A DNA stretch of 48,837 nt from Planctomycetota bacterium (GTDB lineage Bacteria; Planctomycetota; UBA1135; GCA-002686595), in assembly GCA_002686945.1 (NCBI GenBank), contig NYYZ01000018.1, forward strand, positions 1 to 48,837, given 5' to 3'. The notes beneath the pieces are model-generated. The model did no database searches. It saw only the letters and a list, made by a program, of their open reading frames with translations, and was not told the origin of the DNA. This document shows, in pieces, positions 1 to 9,023 of this stretch (the stretch's first letter is position 1; every line of letters begins with the position of its first letter). Both the position numbers and the translations under genes were made by a program.

Positions 1-55
1 CGGAACCTAGTTGTTGGATTCGGGCTCTAGGGCCTGGATTCAGCACCCATGCAAC

Positions 56-96
56 AGACGCGGGAGCGTCGGCCAAGGGCCGACGCTCCCGCGTCT
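56..96 (+). terminator. Strong hairpin terminator
   Basis: A perfect 19-bp inverted repeat (arms 56-74 and 78-96) has a 3-nt loop and is followed on the plus strand by the T-rich stretch TTTCTT. The T-rich side points to termination of a plus-strand gene lying off the left edge. The minus-strand side has no T tract, but the stem is strong enough that it may also stop transcription arriving from the CLC gene that ends at 160. The first 55 bases contain no recognisable coding sequence apart from a possible TAG stop at 8-10. Confidence 0.8.
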
Positions 97-159
97 TTCT
101 TGGTAATTCCTGCCCTCGACTGCATGTGAGAACAGGCGGCCTCCAAGCACGAGTGGCCG

Positions 160-1902
160 TTATCCCTCCTGGGTCTGCAAACGCAACTCGTTGCGATAGA
201 TCCCAAAGAGAGTGCTCTTGGACACCAAGCCCAGAAACCGATCCTCCTCCACCACAGGCAAGACCCAAGCGTTGGCCGCGTCGAACTGAGCTAGTGCCTC
301 CGCTAGGGTTGAGTCGGCGCTGACGCGAGCGCCGCCCTCCTGCATCACCGTTCCCACCAGGGTCACCCGGGCGAGTTCCGGATCCAGAAGCAACTCGCGC
401 ACGCTGCTGAGTTCCAGCATGCCCACCAGGGCACCGTCCTCATCAAGCACGGGGAAATGATTGCGGGAGGTTCGGCGGGCGACGCGCACCAGGTCCGCCA
501 GGGTCATGCCTTCGTGGATCGGCAGCACCGCATCGTCGAGGCACTCAGACACGCGCACATCTGCCAGGATCCGTTGGTCCGTGCCGGGGCGCAGCAGGTC
601 CCCCGCCTCGGCCAGCACCCGCATGTAGATCGACCAGCGCTCAAAGCGTCGAGCCACCAGCAGCGAAGTGACCGTGGTAGCCATCAGGGCCAGGGACGCC
701 CCGTAACCACCCGTGACCTCCATCACCAGCAGGATTCCGGTCAGGGGTGCCTGCAAGGTACCAGCCACCATGCCTCCCATGCCCGCCAGGGCGAATGACC
801 CCACCGAAGCCAACTGATCCCCGGGAATCCAGGGCTCGATCACTCGATGGAAGAGAGCCCCGGTCAAGGCTCCCAGTACCAGACTGGGTGCGAACACGCC
901 CCCGGGCGCGCCGGATCCCAAGGAAAGCGACGAAGCCAGCAGTTTGGCAACAAACAAACCAGCCAACAGCCAGGGCCCTGCGCTCAAATCCCCGGCGATT
1001 ACTTCATGGATCAGTGAATAGCCATCCCCCAGGGCCTTGGGCACGAAGAACCCGATCAGACCCACGCCCACGCCAAACAGCGCGGGGGCTCCCAGCCGCC
1101 CCAGGTTCAAACGCCCCCCCAGGCGGTCCATCCAGCCCACCCCGCGGGTCAACAGCACCGCCCCCAGTCCACAGGCCAGGCCAAGGCACAGGCACAAGAG
1201 CAAATCCGTGCTGCTCACGGACAACTCAAGTGGTGCGGCAAAGATCGTCGAATCCCCGTGCAACGCCTGGGCCAGAGCTGCCGCAACCGCAGCAGCCAGG
1301 ACAACCGGCAAGAGCGACAGGGCGCTGACCTCCGCCAGAACGATCTCCATGGAAAAGGCCAGTCCCGTCAGGGGCGCGTGAAATATGCCCGCGATGCCCG
1401 CAGCCACGCCACAGGCCACCAGGATCGCGCGCCGCCGCTCGTCCAAGTGAGCACGATCGGCGATGGTGGCCCCCACTGCTGCGCCGGAGTGCACGATGGG
1501 ACCCTCCAACCCTGCGGAACCGCCCGCGCCCACATGCAATAAACTGCCCAGCCAACGGGAAACAATCGAGCGCGGGCGCATGCGTCCACCCTCACGGCAC
1601 ACCGCACGCACCACCTCGGGAACCCCGTGACCGGTAGGCTCTTTCATCAAGCTCACAACCACCCAGGAACCGAGCAACGCGCCACAGGCGGGAAGCACGA
1701 TGCCACCCGGGCCCGCTGCCAGGGGCACGAGCCATTGGACGAGTCGCTCTGTACCAGCATGCAAGCCAAGGGCCAGACAGCCCGCCAAGAGCCCGACAAC
1801 GATGGCCAGGACAAGCAGAGTACCCCAGCGCTCTTCCCTGGCTTCGAAAAGGTCGATCACCCTCTGCAAGGGCGCGCCCAAAGTCTCGCGGGCTCCGATC
1901 AT
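160..1902 (-). CDS. CLC-family chloride channel/antiporter with C-terminal CBS pair
   Basis: Integral membrane anion transporter of 580 residues. The three CLC anion-pathway signatures are present: GHGVPEV (about 91-97, the GSGIP position), GLEGP (131-135) and GSGAPGGVFAP (about 330-340). Glu133 in GLEGP matches the gating glutamate of CLC proteins, so gating is probably retained; channel versus Cl-/H+ antiport cannot be settled by eye. Two CBS domains follow the membrane region (about 445-570), a known site for nucleotide-dependent regulation. The start overlaps the stop of the upstream HTH-EIIA gene by one base (TGATG), so translation is likely coupled. It is the last gene of a three-gene minus-strand operon. 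Confidence 0.93.
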   Translation of the reverse strand: MIGARETLGAPLQRVIDLFEAREERWGTLLVLAIVVGLLAGCLALGLHAGTERLVQWLVPLAAGPGGIVLPACGALLGSWVVVSLMKEPTGHGVPEVVRAVCREGGRMRPRSIVSRWLGSLLHVGAGGSAGLEGPIVHSGAAVGATIADRAHLDERRRAILVACGVAAGIAGIFHAPLTGLAFSMEIVLAEVSALSLLPVVLAAAVAAALAQALHGDSTIFAAPLELSVSSTDLLLCLCLGLACGLGAVLLTRGVGWMDRLGGRLNLGRLGAPALFGVGVGLIGFFVPKALGDGYSLIHEVIAGDLSAGPWLLAGLFVAKLLASSLSLGSGAPGGVFAPSLVLGALTGALFHRVIEPWIPGDQLASVGSFALAGMGGMVAGTLQAPLTGILLVMEVTGGYGASLALMATTVTSLLVARRFERWSIYMRVLAEAGDLLRPGTDQRILADVRVSECLDDAVLPIHEGMTLADLVRVARRTSRNHFPVLDEDGALVGMLELSSVRELLLDPELARVTLVGTVMQEGGARVSADSTLAEALAQFDAANAWVLPVVEEDRFLGLVSKSTLFGIYRNELRLQTQEG

Positions 1903-2555
1903 CAGTCCTCGCGGTGAATCACGCGCACCCGCTCCAAGAGGGCTGCGGCATCCGGCGCCGAGCGCAGCAACTCCACCAGAGTCGAGTCGTGCAAGGCCAA
2001 GGAAACCCGCGCCAACAGTTCCAAGTGCATGGGCACACTTGGTGAAAGCAAGAGCAGCACCGTGCTCACCGGCTGGCCGTCAATGGCGGCCCAGTCGAGA
2101 GACTCCTCCAAGAAGAGCACACTGAGCCGAGGCTCCTTGATCCAACGCTCCACGGGCCGCCGGGGATGGGGTAAGGCCACGCCCCGACCGAGCCCCGTAC
2201 TGGCCATGCGCTCACGCTCCATCACCGCATCGATGATTTCCAGGCGCGCCTCCTCCGGCAGATCCTTGAGCTGATTCACCGCGAAACCAATCGCCTTGGC
2301 CGCATCAGTCGGTTGTGCACTACCAACCGCTCCACGCAGGATCCCGGCCGCCAGAAGGTCATCCTGGTAGTCCACCCGGGCCGCTTGACCCGCACGTCCG
2401 CGCATGCCCGTACCCCGCGCCCAGCGTTCCAGGGCCGAACGCTCAAAGCGCAGCTCGGGGTAGCTGCCGCGACAGGGCAGGAGCCCCTGACGCGCCCAGC
2501 GCACTACGGTGCTCTCCGGGGAACCAAGCAAGCGCGCAGCCCCTGTGATGTCCAT
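1902..2555 (-). CDS. Helix-turn-helix domain fused to PTS EIIA (PtsN/fructose type)
   Basis: A 217-residue two-domain protein. Residues 1-50 look like a MerR/excisionase-type DNA-binding helix-turn-helix (DITGAARLLGSPESTVVRWA). Residues about 65-215 are a type-2 PTS EIIA domain with the phosphohistidine motif GRGVALPH, His130. Family knowledge says such domains take phosphate from HPr or NPr and often act as regulators rather than sugar transporters. No permease EIIB/EIIC lies nearby. The start at 2555 is chosen because GGGAG sits about six bases upstream; an ATG four codons earlier at 2567 is the alternative. The gene follows the hydratase by 9-21 bases and overlaps the CLC gene by one base, so a role in controlling the channel or operon is plausible but inferred. 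Confidence 0.85.
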   Translation of the reverse strand: MDITGAARLLGSPESTVVRWARQGLLPCRGSYPELRFERSALERWARGTGMRGRAGQAARVDYQDDLLAAGILRGAVGSAQPTDAAKAIGFAVNQLKDLPEEARLEIIDAVMERERMASTGLGRGVALPHPRRPVERWIKEPRLSVLFLEESLDWAAIDGQPVSTVLLLLSPSVPMHLELLARVSLALHDSTLVELLRSAPDAAALLERVRVIHRED

Positions 2556-2576
2556 GCGTTCTCCCATGACGATTGT

Positions 2577-3398
2577 TCAGCGTCCCTGATAGGTCGGAGG
2601 ACGCTTCTCCGCAAAAGCGGACAGGGCTTCGAGGCGATCCTGAGTGGGCAGTACCAAACCGTAGCACTCCGCCTCAATTTCGAGACCGCGGGGCAAAGGA
2701 GCCTCACCCCCCTGATCTATGGCTCTCTTGGCGGCGCGCACGGCCACCGGTCCGTTGGCTGCGATGTCCCTGGCGAGTTGACTGGCACACTCGTTCAGTT
2801 CCGCACGGGGGACACATCGATTGACGAGACCAATTTCCTTGGCTTCTGCAGCATCCAACTTGCGCCCGGTCAAGATCAGGTCCTTGGCCCGGCTCTTGCC
2901 CACAAGACGCGGCAATCGCTGGGTCCCACCCGCACCGGGAATGATCGCAAGAGTCACCTCGGTCAGACCAAAGCGCGCCTCCTCCGCCGCCACTCGCAGG
3001 TCACACGCCAACATCAATTCAGTGCCGCCCCCAAAGGCAAAACCGTTGACTACCGCAATGGTCGGCTGGGGCAGGCTCTCCACATCATCCATCAAGGCAC
3101 GAATGTTTCGCACAAATTCCGGCACCAACGCAGGGTCCATGGTGCGACGCTCCTTCAGATCCGCTCCAGCACAAAAGGCCTTTTCGCCCGCTCCGGTGAT
3201 CAGGATGCAACGGATCGTGAGATCCGAAGCCACCTCTTCGAGCAGGCCGCGAAAGCGGCGCAGGGTGGGGAAAGATAGACAGTTCATGACCTCCTGCCGC
3301 TCGATGCGGAAGGTCACCAGATCCCCCTCGCGCGTCATGGAGACCAACTCGGGCTGATCAGGCACCTCAGGCGGAAATTCTTCGAAGACGGTGGACAT
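2577..3398 (-). CDS. Enoyl-CoA hydratase, AUH/LiuC (methylglutaconyl-CoA hydratase)-like
   Basis: Crotonase-fold enzyme of 273 residues. The oxyanion-hole region AFCAGADLKERRTM (about 75-87) and the catalytic glutamates Glu127 (GGGTE) and Glu147 (LTEVTL) are present. The LKER sequence, AIIPGAGGTQRLPR and the tail DRLEALSAFAEKRPPTYQG closely resemble human AUH, the methylglutaconyl-CoA hydratase of leucine breakdown, so that subfamily is the best guess; a general short-chain enoyl-CoA hydratase is the alternative. The ATG at 3398 is preferred over an in-frame start at 3686 because the extra residues are unlike the family and run through the divergent intergenic region. It is first in the operon with HTH-EIIA and CLC. 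The carboxylase genes at the right end could belong to the same catabolic network. Confidence 0.88.
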   Translation of the reverse strand: MSTVFEEFPPEVPDQPELVSMTREGDLVTFRIERQEVMNCLSFPTLRRFRGLLEEVASDLTIRCILITGAGEKAFCAGADLKERRTMDPALVPEFVRNIRALMDDVESLPQPTIAVVNGFAFGGGTELMLACDLRVAAEEARFGLTEVTLAIIPGAGGTQRLPRLVGKSRAKDLILTGRKLDAAEAKEIGLVNRCVPRAELNECASQLARDIAANGPVAVRAAKRAIDQGGEAPLPRGLEIEAECYGLVLPTQDRLEALSAFAEKRPPTYQGR

Positions 3399-3489
3399 GG
3401 GGCAGGTTGGAGTTCGGAGAGCAAGAGCGCTCTTCGACGGGTCCAGAGTAGCGACAGGGACAAGCCAAGGCAGCACGCAGGGTTGGATT

Positions 3490-3510
3490 CTCCTTGGGAA
3501 TTGCAAGGAG
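3490..3510. promoter_or_regulatory. Inverted repeat in divergent intergenic region
   Basis: CTCCTTG (3490-3496) and CAAGGAG (3504-3510) form a perfect 7-bp inverted repeat with a 7-base spacer. It lies in the 282-bp gap between the divergent hydratase operon and the DUF1549 gene. A second small hairpin (GGGAGC/GCTCCC, 3646-3661, 4-base loop) lies 19 bases before the DUF1549 start. Either could be an operator or leader structure; no function is proven and no convincing sigma-70 promoter is visible. Confidence 0.3.
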
Positions 3511-3680
3511 CTCGAATACCAGACCCCGGAAGACAACTTGGCCCAGCGCTCATGCTCCTCTGAATCCAATCGACGCTGCAACGACGCCCCCCCAACCAAC
3601 GAGGCAGAGCACCTGGTGTGAGCCCCCTGTGAAACCCACGAGGCAGGGAGCAAACGCTCCCTTCTGCTATCATCTCCTGC

Positions 3681-6389
3681 ATGCACCTCCAGCGCTTCCT
3701 CTGGATCATGCCCGGCGCAATCCTCGCGCCCTCAAGCGCATGCCTGATTCAGGAAACCGGGCCCATGGTCGATTTCGGACAGGAGATCGCGCCAATCCTT
3801 GCAGAGCACTGCTGCAGATGCCACGGCCCGGAGAAACAGAAGATGGGCCTGCGCCTGGACCAAAAAGCCGCGGCCTTTCTTGGAGGGGACTCGGGCGAAC
3901 CAGGAATCGTCCCCGCAGACAGCGCACGCAGCGAGCTCTTCAGACGGATCAGCATCCCCGATGAACTCGATCGTATGCCTCCAGAAGGTGAGCCGCTTTC
4001 AAGCGAGGAGATCGCTTTGATCAGGCGCTGGATCGATGAGGGGGCTGCCTGGGAAGACGATGGCTCTGAAGAAATGGGAGAGACGACCCACTGGTCCTTC
4101 CAACCGCTCGGTTATCCGGCCCCTCCGCTTTCAGAAGATCCATGGGTTGCCTCCCCCATCGACGGCTATGTGCTGGCACGCCTCAGACAGGTGGAACTCG
4201 AGCCTTCAATCGAAGCCGATCGGGTGAGCCTGATTCGGCGCCTCTACCTCGACCTTCACGGCCTCTTGCCCACGCCCAAGCAGGTCGACGAGTTCATCCG
4301 AGACAAGAAAGAAGACGCCTGGGAGCGGCTCGTCGATAAGGCCCTCGCCAGCCCCAGGTACGGTGAACGCTGGGCTCAGCACTGGTTGGATATCGTTCAA
4401 TACGCCGACTCGCACGGCTTCGAGATGAACAACCCTCGGCCCAATGCCTATCCGTACCGCGACTATGTCATCAAGGCCTTCAACAGCGATACGCCCTATA
4501 ACCAATTCATCCTGGAGCAACTCGCTGGAGACTCTGTCGGAAAGGACGTTGCCACAGGCTTCCTTGTGACAGGGGCGTGGGATCAAGTCGAGAGCAAGGA
4601 GCCCGCCTACACAGCCCTGCAGCGCCAGGACGAGTTGACAGCAATGGTCAATACAACGGGGACCGCGCTTCTTGGACTGACGCTTGGCTGCGCGCGCTGC
4701 CACAACCACAAGTTTGACCCGGTACCCCAGCGCGACTTCTACGCCATGACCGCGGTGTTCGCCGGTGTCCAGCACGGCGAGCGCCCGCTCTTCTCGAAGG
4801 AGGACGCACTCAGATTGAGCAAGCAGTTGGAGATCAGTGCAGAAATCGAAACTCTTCGAAACGAGCTTCCAAGCCTCCGTCCAGCCATCAGTTCCAGCCA
4901 CAATCTGGAACGCTTCAAGCCCATACGGGCTCGCGCTGTACGCATGCGAATCCACTCCACCAACAGCGCTGAACCCTGCATCGATGAGCTTGAGGTCTGG
5001 TCGAACGAAACGAATGTCGCGCTGACAGCGACCCCCTCCTCCTCTGGCGACTATGCAAACAATCCGAAGCACAAGCTTGAACACATCAACGACGGTCAAC
5101 TAGGCAACCCCCGCAGCTGGATCTCCAACAAGCCTGGAAGCGGTTGGATTCAACTGGACTTGTCAGAGCCCGCGATCATCAATCGTGTGGTCTGGGGACG
5201 CGACAGGCTGCAGAGATTCGAGGACCGCACGCCCACCAACTACACCATCGAAGTCAGCGCGGTGCCTGGCCAATGGACAATAGTCTCCGGATCACAAGAC
5301 AGGCTCCCCTTTGGGACGCAGGGCGGAAAGGCCACCGCCTCCTTGGATTCTCATGAGCTTACTTCGCACATCGCGGAAGCCGAAGAGCGACAGCGAGCGC
5401 TCATGGTGACTCCATCAGCCATGGTCTACGCAGGCAAGCTGAGCCAGCCTGGCCCGACCTACCGCCTCTACCGCGGGGATGTGATGAAGAAGCGCGAGAT
5501 CGTGGCTCCTGACACGATCTCCGCCCTCGGCACACTGAACCTCCCATTGGACGCACCAGAGCAGGAGCGTCGCGTGGCACTGGCGCTCGGAATAGCAAGT
5601 CCAGCCAACCCCCTGACCTCGCGCGTGATGGCCAACCGAATCTGGTACCACCACTTCGGCACGGGCATCGTCTCAACCCCAGGGGACTTCGGAACCAATG
5701 GAGGCACCCCATCTCACCCCGAGTTGTTGGACTGGCTTGCTCGTCAATTCATCCAGGACGGATGGTCTGTAAAGGCGCTCCATCGAACCATCCTGCTCTC
5801 GAACACCTACCGTCAAACCAGCAGCCCCAATGCCGCGGGGCTCGCCCGTGACGCCGAAACGCGCCTCCTGTGGCGCTTCCCACCCAGGCGCCTTGAAGCC
5901 GAGGTGATCCGCGACTGCATCCTCCAACTCAGCGGTTGCCTCGACCTCTCAATGGGAGGAGCTGGCTTCAGCACCTTCAAGCCCAATGACAACTATGTCC
6001 GGGTCTACATTCCAAAGGAGTCGCTTGGTCCAGCCGAGTGGAGGCGCATGGTCTACATGCACAAGGTGAGGATGGAGCGTGCTCCCTTGTTTGGCTCCTT
6101 TGACCTGCCTGACGCCGGACAGGTCTGCCCCAAGCGCAGCCAGTCCACAACGGCAATTCAGGCGCTGAACCTCTTCAACGGCGCGTTTGTCCTCGATCAG
6201 GCGAGCCGCATGGCTTCGTTCCTGAAGAAGGACGGAGGAGACCCTGTCGAGGTGGCCTATCAGAGCGCCTACGGACGCCCACCCAATGCCGCTGAATCGA
6301 GCGTGGCACGGTCCTTCATTGCTGAGGAGAGCCTTGTCGCCTTCTGCCGCGCAATCCTGAATTCCAACGAGCTGGTGTTCCTCCCATGA
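3681..6389 (+). CDS. Planctomycete cytochrome-like PSC1/DUF1549/DUF1553 protein with F5/8-type C domain
   Basis: A 902-residue exported protein of the family expanded in Planctomycetota. A signal-like N-terminus (1-22) precedes a cytochrome-c-like domain with heme motif C44-x-x-C47-H48. DUF1549 follows (about 140-360) and carries a second CxxCH, C337ARCH341. A discoidin/F5-8 type C-like beta domain is at about 415-525 ([20 protein letters not shown]), then DUF1553 (about 580-880). Function is unproven; the family is often found with sulfatase, DUF1501 or carbohydrate-related genes, and the discoidin-like insert suggests glycan binding. It overlaps the DUF1501 gene by ATGA at 6386-6389, the usual partner, so the two products probably work together in the periplasm. 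No clear ribosome-binding site precedes the start. Confidence 0.92.
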   Translation: MHLQRFLWIMPGAILAPSSACLIQETGPMVDFGQEIAPILAEHCCRCHGPEKQKMGLRLDQKAAAFLGGDSGEPGIVPADSARSELFRRISIPDELDRMPPEGEPLSSEEIALIRRWIDEGAAWEDDGSEEMGETTHWSFQPLGYPAPPLSEDPWVASPIDGYVLARLRQVELEPSIEADRVSLIRRLYLDLHGLLPTPKQVDEFIRDKKEDAWERLVDKALASPRYGERWAQHWLDIVQYADSHGFEMNNPRPNAYPYRDYVIKAFNSDTPYNQFILEQLAGDSVGKDVATGFLVTGAWDQVESKEPAYTALQRQDELTAMVNTTGTALLGLTLGCARCHNHKFDPVPQRDFYAMTAVFAGVQHGERPLFSKEDALRLSKQLEISAEIETLRNELPSLRPAISSSHNLERFKPIRARAVRMRIHSTNSAEPCIDELEVWSNETNVALTATPSSSGDYANNPKHKLEHINDGQLGNPRSWISNKPGSGWIQLDLSEPAIINRVVWGRDRLQRFEDRTPTNYTIEVSAVPGQWTIVSGSQDRLPFGTQGGKATASLDSHELTSHIAEAEERQRALMVTPSAMVYAGKLSQPGPTYRLYRGDVMKKREIVAPDTISALGTLNLPLDAPEQERRVALALGIASPANPLTSRVMANRIWYHHFGTGIVSTPGDFGTNGGTPSHPELLDWLARQFIQDGWSVKALHRTILLSNTYRQTSSPNAAGLARDAETRLLWRFPPRRLEAEVIRDCILQLSGCLDLSMGGAGFSTFKPNDNYVRVYIPKESLGPAEWRRMVYMHKVRMERAPLFGSFDLPDAGQVCPKRSQSTTAIQALNLFNGAFVLDQASRMASFLKKDGGDPVEVAYQSAYGRPPNAAESSVARSFIAEESLVAFCRAILNSNELVFLP

Positions 6390-7825
6390 CGCCTATCAAC
6401 AGACGCGACCTGCTTGGACACATGGGCTCTGGTCTGGGAGCAATGGCCATGGCTGAACTCTTGAATGCAGAGGGGCTCCTCAGGAACGATCAGATCAAGA
6501 TCGATCCGGGCGCGCCACATGCCGCCCGCAACCCTCACTTCAAGCCTCGCGCGCGCAATGTTGTAGTGATCTTCTGCAGCGGCGCTCTGAGTCACATCGA
6601 CTCATTCGACTACAAGCCCGAGCTCATCAAGCACCACGACACGCCGCTCCCCGGCAGCGATGGCCTGCTCACGTTCCAGGGAGCAAACGGCAACCTGCAA
6701 CAGCCTCTCTATCCATTCCGACCTCGCGGTGAGTGCGGAAAGATGACCAGCGAGCTCTTGCCGCACATCGGCGAACTCTCCGACGACCTCTGCTACATCC
6801 ACTCACTTCACACCAAGACCGCCACCCATGGTCCGGGCGAGAACTGCATGTCGACTGGTTACATCCTCGACGGCTTCCCAAGCATGGGTGCCTGGGCGAC
6901 CTACGCCCTCGGTAGCGAGAACAGCAACCTCCCAGCCTTTGTAGCGATCCCTGATCCACGCGGTGTCCCACAGAGTTCCCTCAACAACTGGGGGTCGGGA
7001 TTCTTGCCGGCAGCGTTCCAGGGAACGCCTTTCAACGCTGCCACCCCTGTACGCAACCTCAACCGCCCAAGCGGCATCAGTGAAAAGGAAGACCTGGCAA
7101 CGCGGGCCTTTCTGCAAACACTCAACAAAGAGCACCTCAAGCGCTACGAAGGCGACACGGAAATGGCCGCGCGCATATCCAGCTATGAGATGGCGGCGCG
7201 CATGCAACTGTCCGTACCAGAGGTCACGAATTTCTCATCAGAGCCCCTGCACATCCGCAAGCTGTACGGGACCGATGACCCGAACGTGCTGAAAGCGGGC
7301 TTCGCTCGTAACTGTCTGCTCGCACGACGCCTCATTGAACGCGGAGTCCGCTTCGTTCAGCTCTTCAATGGCGCATACGCAATGGGCGAGGGAAAAGGGA
7401 ATTGGGATGGCCACAAACAACTCAAGACCGACTACGACATCCACGGTCCGATCCTTGACCAGCCCGCCGCAGCACTGATCCGCGACCTCAAGCAGCGCGG
7501 ACTCCTCGAAGAGACCCTGGTCGTATTGTGCACGGAGTTTGGTCGCATGCCGACATTCCAGGAGGGCGCCAAAGGTCGCGATCACAACCCGAGTGGATTC
7601 ACCGCGATCCTGGCCGGAGCGGGAGTCAAGGCACCATTCACTCACGGATCCACGGATGAATTCGGTTGGAAGGCTGCCCTGGATCCCGTCAGCGTGCACG
7701 ACTTCCACGCGACGATCCTCCACCTGTTGGGCTTGGACCACACCCGCCTGACCTACTACCACAACGGACTTGAGCGACGGTTGACTGACGTCCACGGGCA
7801 CATTGTCGATCCGATTCTCTCCTGA
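6386..7825 (+). CDS. DUF1501 family protein (sulfatase-like fold), Tat-exported
   Basis: A 479-residue DUF1501 protein. The N-terminus has a twin arginine ([21 protein letters not shown]), typical for Tat export in this family. Family-typical segments are visible: [17 protein letters not shown] (about 55-71), [10 protein letters not shown], the TEFGRMP motif (about 380-386) and a late DHNPSGFT region. DUF1501 shows distant similarity to the alkaline phosphatase/sulfatase superfamily, but no reaction is established. It is coupled to the preceding gene by a 4-base overlap, the standard arrangement for the DUF1549/1553-DUF1501 pair. Downstream, 138 noncoding bases separate it from the DUF1080 gene. 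Confidence 0.92.
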   Translation: MTPINRRDLLGHMGSGLGAMAMAELLNAEGLLRNDQIKIDPGAPHAARNPHFKPRARNVVVIFCSGALSHIDSFDYKPELIKHHDTPLPGSDGLLTFQGANGNLQQPLYPFRPRGECGKMTSELLPHIGELSDDLCYIHSLHTKTATHGPGENCMSTGYILDGFPSMGAWATYALGSENSNLPAFVAIPDPRGVPQSSLNNWGSGFLPAAFQGTPFNAATPVRNLNRPSGISEKEDLATRAFLQTLNKEHLKRYEGDTEMAARISSYEMAARMQLSVPEVTNFSSEPLHIRKLYGTDDPNVLKAGFARNCLLARRLIERGVRFVQLFNGAYAMGEGKGNWDGHKQLKTDYDIHGPILDQPAAALIRDLKQRGLLEETLVVLCTEFGRMPTFQEGAKGRDHNPSGFTAILAGAGVKAPFTHGSTDEFGWKAALDPVSVHDFHATILHLLGLDHTRLTYYHNGLERRLTDVHGHIVDPILS

Positions 7826-7963
7826 CAGCCCAAGCAATTCTTCCGTTCAGAGGATTCAGCAAGCTGCACCCTCCAAGCCGGCCCGAAGAGTGGGTCTGGC
7901 CGAGAGCGCAGGCTGCTAAGCTCTTGCTGACAAATCGATCCCGCCCCCCCACCCACCCACGCC

Positions 7964-8764
7964 ATGACCATCGCCTGTCCTTTTCCCCGTACCGCACTCG
8001 CAGCACTGGCCCTCACCGCCCTGCCCCTGGCCGCCTTTCAGGACCAGAAGGTGACCTACGACGACACGCCCCAACTCCCGGGCCAACCCTACAAAGTGCA
8101 CGGCGAACGCCCCTGGCCCCAGGTGGTCACTCCTGGCGAGTCCACGGCCCCGCCCTCGGACGCGATCAAGCTCTTCGATGGAACCAACCTGGATGAATGG
8201 CAGACCGGGGGCAAGCCAGCCGCCTGGGATCTGGCCGAGGACTACATGCGCGTCAACGGCACAGGCACGATCCAATCCAAAAGGGAGTTTGGCGATCTGC
8301 AACTGCACCTGGAATTCTCATGCCCGACTCCGGTCAAGGGCCATTCCCAGGGGCGTGGAAACTCCGGGATCTTCTTTATGGGCCGCTACGAGTTGCAGAT
8401 CCTTGATTGCTTCGAGAACAAAACCTATCCCGATGGTCAGACCACGGCGCTCTATGGACAATGGCCGCCCCTGGTCAACGCCTGCCGTCCCCCGGGGGAA
8501 TGGTCGAGCCTGGATGTAGTCTTTGAGGCTCCAGAGTTCGAAGGCAAGGAACTGAAGGCCCCCGCCCGCATCACCGTCCTGCACAACGGGGTAGTTGTGC
8601 ACCACGCCAAGGAGTTCCTGGGAGCCACCAGCCACCGCAGCGTGGCCAGGTACGCCGCCCACGGAAGCAAGGGGCCCTTGAGGCTGCAAGATCATGGAAA
8701 CCCGGTACGCTTCCGCAACATCTGGGTGCGCGAACTGGCGGACTACGATCAAGCCAGCCGCTAG
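7964..8764 (+). CDS. DUF1080 (3-keto-disaccharide hydrolase-like) secreted protein
   Basis: A 266-residue protein with a signal peptide (about 1-24, ending at PLAAF). DUF1080 (now named 3-keto-disaccharide hydrolase domain) spans about 65-258: it begins with IKLFDGTNLDEWQ, contains the RGNSGIFFMGRYELQILD segment and ends with GNPVRFRNIWVREL, the classic last beta strand. The fold is a concanavalin-like beta sandwich, and some members cleave 3-keto-glycosides, so a periplasmic sugar-processing role is likely. The gene is on the same strand as the DUF1549/1501 pair but separated by 138 bases, so co-transcription is uncertain. No ribosome-binding site is obvious. Confidence 0.9.
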   Translation: MTIACPFPRTALAALALTALPLAAFQDQKVTYDDTPQLPGQPYKVHGERPWPQVVTPGESTAPPSDAIKLFDGTNLDEWQTGGKPAAWDLAEDYMRVNGTGTIQSKREFGDLQLHLEFSCPTPVKGHSQGRGNSGIFFMGRYELQILDCFENKTYPDGQTTALYGQWPPLVNACRPPGEWSSLDVVFEAPEFEGKELKAPARITVLHNGVVVHHAKEFLGATSHRSVARYAAHGSKGPLRLQDHGNPVRFRNIWVRELADYDQASR

Positions 8765-8780
8765 GAAGCGATGCAACGAA

Positions 8781-8802
8781 AGCCAGGAAACGCTTCCTGG
8801 CT
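8781..8802. terminator. Hairpin after DUF1080 gene
   Basis: AGCCAGGAA (8781-8789) and TTCCTGGCT (8794-8802) form a perfect 9-bp stem with a 4-base loop, 16 bases after the DUF1080 stop codon. There is no T tract, so intrinsic termination is not certain; it may protect the mRNA 3' end. Confidence 0.45.
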
Positions 8803-8870
8803 CGATCTGGTACCCGCAGCAACCAAGAAATCAGTACCGAAGAACCCTGCAGGCATCGGGAAAGTGGGGC

Positions 8871-8923
8871 GGCCCCCCTTCAACGCAACCTAGCGGAGGC
8901 AGCGGTGCGGCTTGAGGGGGGCC
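8871..8923. other. GC-rich hairpin between convergent genes
   Basis: GGCCCCCCTTCAA (8871-8883) can pair with TTGAGGGGGGCC (8912-8923), with one bulged base and a 28-base loop. It lies between the convergent DUF1080 gene and the GT9 gene (ends at 9024). No T tract follows on either strand, so a terminator role is only possible. Confidence 0.35.
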
Positions 8924-9023
8924 CGGATTCGTCTCCCCCCCATTAACCACATGCAGGAGAAATTGAGACCATCCTTTTGGGATTTACTTGCTTGCGGTGG
9001 GACTTGCCGCGCGCTGGCCCCCG

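Noticed and set aside
2313-3278. Plus-strand open frame of 321 codons
   Set aside because: Antisense to the hydratase and EIIA genes; no recognisable motif.
3399-3686. N-terminal extension of the hydratase
   Set aside because: The extra 96 residues cross the divergent promoter region and do not resemble the crotonase family.
4206-5099. Minus-strand open frame of 297 codons
   Set aside because: Antisense to the DUF1549 domain, shadow frame.
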